Of a stretch of DNA of 64,000 nt, positions 59,561 to 64,000 are shown in pieces. The stretch comes from Larus michahellis. Taxonomy: Eukaryota; Chordata; Aves; Charadriiformes; Laridae. The position numbers and the translations under genes are program-made. The stretch is taken from the NCBI RefSeq assembly GCF_964199755.1, contig NC_133904.1, positions 682,001 through 746,000 on the forward strand. Reading direction: 5' to 3'. The notes under the pieces were generated by a model. That model was given only the letters and a program-made list of their open reading frames with translations, ran no database searches and was not told where the DNA came from. The first letter of the stretch is position 1, and each line of letters opens with the position of its first letter.

Positions 59561-60839
59561 AAGGTTATTTTACCAATAACACCATGGCACAGGCCCTAGA
59601 TAACACGCTGGGTGCCGTGCGGAGAGTACCCGCAACCTCTTGGAGAGTCCTTCCTAGGGGAGAGCAGCCCCTGACAGGGCTGGAAAAGCACGAGCTGGGG
59701 GAAAACGCTGCTGTGAGCCCTCTCCCAACACGGGGGCCCAGGGACGGCTGTGCCAACATCGGTCTGCGCTGGGACAGCCCCTCGCCGAGGGGGGACGCTG
59801 CGGGCACGGGGGGGAACAGCACCAGGAGCCGCTCGCTGCGGAGAGAGCCGTGCCACCGCCTGCTCCCCGCTCCAAGGCAGGGATGCTCTGCTCAGCGAGC
59901 CCGGCTCGGGGGATTGGGATGGGACACAGCAGACACCCTCAGCCCGTGCCCCGCCGCCAATCCTCATCGCCACCAGCGAGGATGGCTTGGCCAAGGGCAG
60001 CGGGGGCAGCTCACGCAGGCGCTGCCGGACAGCACTGGGGTGTACGAGAGACAAAGCGGAGAGACCCTTGGAAGGGGAATCCCCCCAGCATCACCTCCGA
60101 GGGACCGAGGGCTGTGTCCCCGCAGGGACGCGACAGCGTGGCTGGCCCCATGGTGCACGGACCGGCCGGCCCCTCCATGGCAGCAGGCAAGGGTGGGCAG
60201 CGCTGGCTGGCAGCGTGCACAAAGCAAGAGCGCTCCAAGGGAAGAGCGCCCGCACCAGCCCCTTTTCCCCGAAGCCGTGGCCAGGAGAAGCGGGCAGGGG
60301 CGCGGGGGCAGGCGGCGGGGGGCTGCCGGCAGCTGCGGGCACTGGGCCGGGGAGCGCGCGAGCGGAGACGGCAGGCACGTTTGATCACAGCCTGCTCCCC
60401 GACTAAACGCTTTACGAGCTTGTCGAGCAGCTGGGTGTCGACTTCAGAGCGCAGCAAAGAGCCTTGTTTTATTCATCAGAAGTCTGAGAGGGAAAAAGCG
60501 TTCGGGTGAGAACCCGTAATAGCAGCAGAGCTCCGTAACTGTTCATTTTACAGTGCCCGCTCCCCCGCAGAGCCACTCTGGTTTGTGCGGGACCACTGCC
60601 TGCTGCCTCCCCTGGCAAAGCCTGGCCAGTGGCCCCCGTAGCCCCTTGCCGTGCCACCCTGGCAGATGCCGCAGCTCCTGCGGGGAGGTGAGCTCTCATC
60701 TCCCCGGGTGCTCCAAGCGACGCCTGACACCAGCCCAGCGCCCACCGGGAATCAAAAGCACCAACTCAGCACTTCCCAGGTCACCCTGAACTGGCTTCCC
60801 CCCCTCAGCCCCAAAGAATTTTTTCTCTATTTATTAGGA

Positions 60840-61230
60840 TTTTGGGATGAAAGAGAAGCTGACCTGCACCTGCAGAATGGCTCCATTCTCTGCACATCGC
60901 ACACAGACCCTGCAAATCCACCAATTATTTTCTTTCATCATTGAAAGTTTCGATAGCTCAGGTCCACACCAAGTATTTACAGCAGGCTGTGGCTTTCAGA
61001 AAAGGAAAGGAAGAAAAACTGCTTTAGCTGATGTGGTTTTATTTCTAAAGGCTGGCATAATATCAGGAACAGGCAGGAGAAGCGACGTATTTGTCATCTC
61101 AGCAAGGCCTCCATTTCGCCCGTGGGTTTAATGTCTCAAAATACATATTCATTTAAATGCAAATTTCTGCCTTCACCTGGGACCCAACAAAAGCTTTTGC
61201 CGAAATGAATGTTGACCTTTCACACTGACT
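60840..61230. promoter_or_regulatory. Candidate regulatory AT-rich island, FRMD5 intron 1
   Basis: Non-repetitive AT-rich sequence in GC-rich context (for example CCACCAATTATTTTCTTTCA near 60918 and ATACATATTCATTTAAATGC near 61141). Inferred only. Confidence 0.3.
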
Positions 61231-62600
61231 CTCCATCTCTCCCTGCTTTCCTCTGTAAATCAAAGCCTTTGAAGATGACCTGGGCTTTTGACCTCGCTGG
61301 GGAGAAAGCGGCGCTGGCGAACAGCAGCCACCAGCCTCCCACCCCTCTCCACCTGCCCCGGCCCACCCCGGGCAGCGTCCTGGTGATGGGCATTGCGGGA
61401 TAACAGACTTCGGCAGGGAGAAGGCTCCCTGAAAACCCACCTCGACGTCCCACAGAGGTGGTCGGAGCTGGCCCACGCTGGTGCCCCGGCACCGTGGCAC
61501 TGCCCCCAACCGCCGCAGGCTCTCGCCAGGGCATAAACCCCCGGAGCTGCCGAGCACCAGCAGCTCCTCAGAGGACGCTGCGGTCCCCTCCCCGGCGTGG
61601 CACGGGGACACCCAGGCAGCCACAGCATCGCTTGGGCCACCCGTCAGCCACGGAGGAGCCCCGGGGTCTACAGGGGCTGCACAGTCCCGTCACCCTCGTG
61701 TGTCCCTGCCCCGGGGAGGGCTGGTGGCTCTGCTCGGGGACGAGCTGCAGGAACAGGGGTCTGCAAGACACCGTCCTGCTGAACGGGCTCGTTCCCCACA
61801 GCCCCCCCGGGTGGCACAGCTGGTGCCCGGCTGTAGAGCAGCGTGGAGAGCACACGGCCACGGAGGAACAAGCCCAGAGGAGGGCTCGGCACAGAGCTCT
61901 CGTGGGACATCTCCAGCTGCAAGGGAGCGGGGCTTCGCTCAGCTGTTGCTATTTTTAAAGAAAAGACCCCAAAAGGCCTCTGTCCTTCCAGTCACACGCC
62001 AGTGTCACACACGACCTTTTCAGATCAACCCGAGAGGGCAAAAAACATTCTCTCGGTAACGTGATTTGGGGGATGGTTATGTGGGTTGACATCTTCCCCC
62101 GAAAACACCCACAGGACACAGCGCCTTGGTATTTTGCAGAAAACGTGTCAGGGAGCTTCAGGTCCTCCCGAGCTTGGAGCGGGCAGCCGGCAGGCGATGC
62201 TGCACCCAACGCCAGCCCCCCCCCATCACTGTCACCCCTCCTCCGGGGTGTCCCCCCACCTCCCCTCCGCGGCCAGGACTGCGTGGGGCAGCTGGGGGGC
62301 ACTTAGGAATCCAGAGCCCGACACTGCAGGGAGCAAAACGCAGCCCAGCTTAAACCCCGGCTGGGGAAAAAAAAAAATAAAATTAACAGTTCCTCCGCAG
62401 ACTCGAACACCGATAAGGAGTTTGTTTGATATTTCCAGCTATGGATTTAGGCTGGATCTGCAGTTAACATCTGCAGGAAGGATGTGCCATCCTTCATGGG
62501 AAGCTCTTGGGGAAGCGGAAAGAAAACTGTCATTCCATGCGTTTCCCAAGATTTCCGGCAGGATCCAATTATCCACAGCAAGCCATAAGCAGAATTACTT

Positions 62601-62619
62601 CCCCCCCCCCCCGCCCCCC
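62601..62619. repeat. C-rich homopolymer (C12-G-C6)
   Basis: Twelve C, one G, six C on the + strand. Length-variable tracts like this are prone to sequencing error. Confidence 0.85.
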
Positions 62620-64000
62620 GCAATAGGAACAAGTGACCTTATTTCTCTGTTCTGTCCGATTGCTGGGTATTTTACCCCCTCAGCCCCATCCCAGCCTCTG
62701 GCGGGGGGCGGTTGCAGAGAGCTGGGGGCTGTTCCCCGCTGCCGGGCAGGAGCTCACTCGCCTGCCCGTAGCAAGACGTCGTTCTAAGCCTGGATGGCCG
62801 TGTAAGCTCTACCGCAGCCACCATCAGGGGGTGAGACCTGCACGACCTAAAGGCTTGTCCCCACGTGCCACCAAGCCACGGAGGTTGCACCAGCCCCGCG
62901 GGGCTGAGTCCGTTCCCTGTTCACCCAGGGCTCCGAAGGCCTGTCCCAAACCCCGCACCCACACGGCGAAACACCCCGTCACCGCAGGGGGAAAGGTACA
63001 GGAAACAAGAGCCTCTTCGCAAAGCCCCCAGCCCATCACCAGCAGGCAGGTGGGGGGAGCACGGCCCTGAGGTCATGTACAAGAAAACCACACAAAACCG
63101 GCCTGGATTTTTAAAAGCAAAAGCATTTCCCACATTATATTCTGAAAAGTAAGTGATCTGATCCCTGCTAACACCATCGCAGGCAGCGTGTGGCTTTCGT
63201 CGCTCTCTACAGCAATTAAATTCCCCGCGTACGGTGTCGCCCCGCACACAGCGCCCCCGAACGCCGAACACTTGGGCAGCTTCAGAGGACGGCAGAGAAG
63301 GAGCCCAGCCCAGCCCCGCTGCACACGCAAACCCAACGCCGTCAGAAAGACGCCTTCATGTTAACTTGTTTACTTTCCATATCAAAAAGGGACAGAATAA
63401 AGGATTCTCAGCTCCGCTCAACAACAACAACAAAAATGTTTGACAAAGCATCATGTTTGGAGATGAGAAGCAGCGAGACGGGCTGAGGCGTTACAGAAGC
63501 CGTATTGCTGCATTTGCACAACAGAGAAGCAGCAGGAGCATCCCCAAGGGAGGGGGAGCCCCCCAGGACCCCATAACCGTGTGCCAAACCCAGCATCGCG
63601 CAGCCACCGCCTCCGGCTGCGCAGCAGAGGGGGAGCCGGCGGCGCTGCCACACGGCTAACGGGCAACCCGCCCGCGGGAAGAGAGCCCACGGCCTGGAAA
63701 GGGTAAAGCCACGAGCTCCAGGTGCCCTGAGCCCCGCGAAGCCCACTCCAGACCCCCCCGCCGAGCCCCTCCATGCGCAGTGCAGGTGCCGGGCGAGCAG
63801 CGGGGGCACGAGCAGCGCCGGGGGCAGCGTAAGGGTTCGGCTCCCCAGCACCGGGGGAAGCTCCGGCTTTCTGTAAAAGTGAGAAACAAGTCTCGACGTC
63901 TCCAAACCCTGCGGCTGCCCGCATGTGGAGGCACCCGGCTGAGCCACTCCGCAAGGCTGGGGCCCCCCCGGGCTCCGGGCCCCACAGAGAAGTCAGCTCC

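Overview
The window is vertebrate nuclear DNA, most likely from a bird. Three protein-coding genes can be read exon by exon, all with GT-AG introns. Two CR1 retrotransposon fragments have the form typical of avian (less often turtle or crocodile) genomes. Introns are short and the flanks are GC-rich, as on avian chromosomes that match human chromosome 15. There is no prokaryotic gene content, no CRISPR array and no intact mobile element.

Layout from left to right: (1) 1-3.4 kb, the last three coding exons of BLM (RecQ helicase) on the + strand, with two poly(A) signals. (2) 3.4-4.8 kb, an intergenic gap holding a 5'-truncated CR1 copy on the - strand, then a CpG-rich promoter with two E2F-type sites. 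(3) 4.84-17.7 kb, the complete WDR76 gene on the + strand: 13 coding exons, 602 predicted residues. Its first intron is mostly a G-rich minisatellite. (4) 17.7-18.8 kb, a CpG-rich gap between two convergent 3' ends. (5) 18.8-44.2 kb, FRMD5 on the - strand: a 3' UTR of about 2.5 kb and 13 coding exons giving 539 residues, lacking only the first coding exon. (6) 44.2-64 kb, the 3' part of the large FRMD5 intron 1, with no recognisable exon. It holds a CR1 relic, simple repeats and many AT-rich islands in GC-rich sequence that are candidate regulatory elements.

BLM (dissolution of recombination intermediates and G-quadruplexes) and WDR76 (CUL4-DDB1 substrate receptor linked to DNA damage and S phase) are both genome-maintenance genes. 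They lie head to tail about 1.4 kb apart. FRMD5 is an unrelated FERM-domain membrane and adhesion adaptor. In human, WDR76-FRMD5 (15q15.3) and BLM (15q26.1) are far apart, so the BLM/WDR76 junction marks a synteny breakpoint between lineages. I found no evidence of a wholly new biological system. The most useful leads are the synteny junction, the CR1 next to the WDR76 promoter, the intron 1 minisatellite, the orphan CpG island between convergent genes, and the AT-rich islands inside FRMD5 introns.
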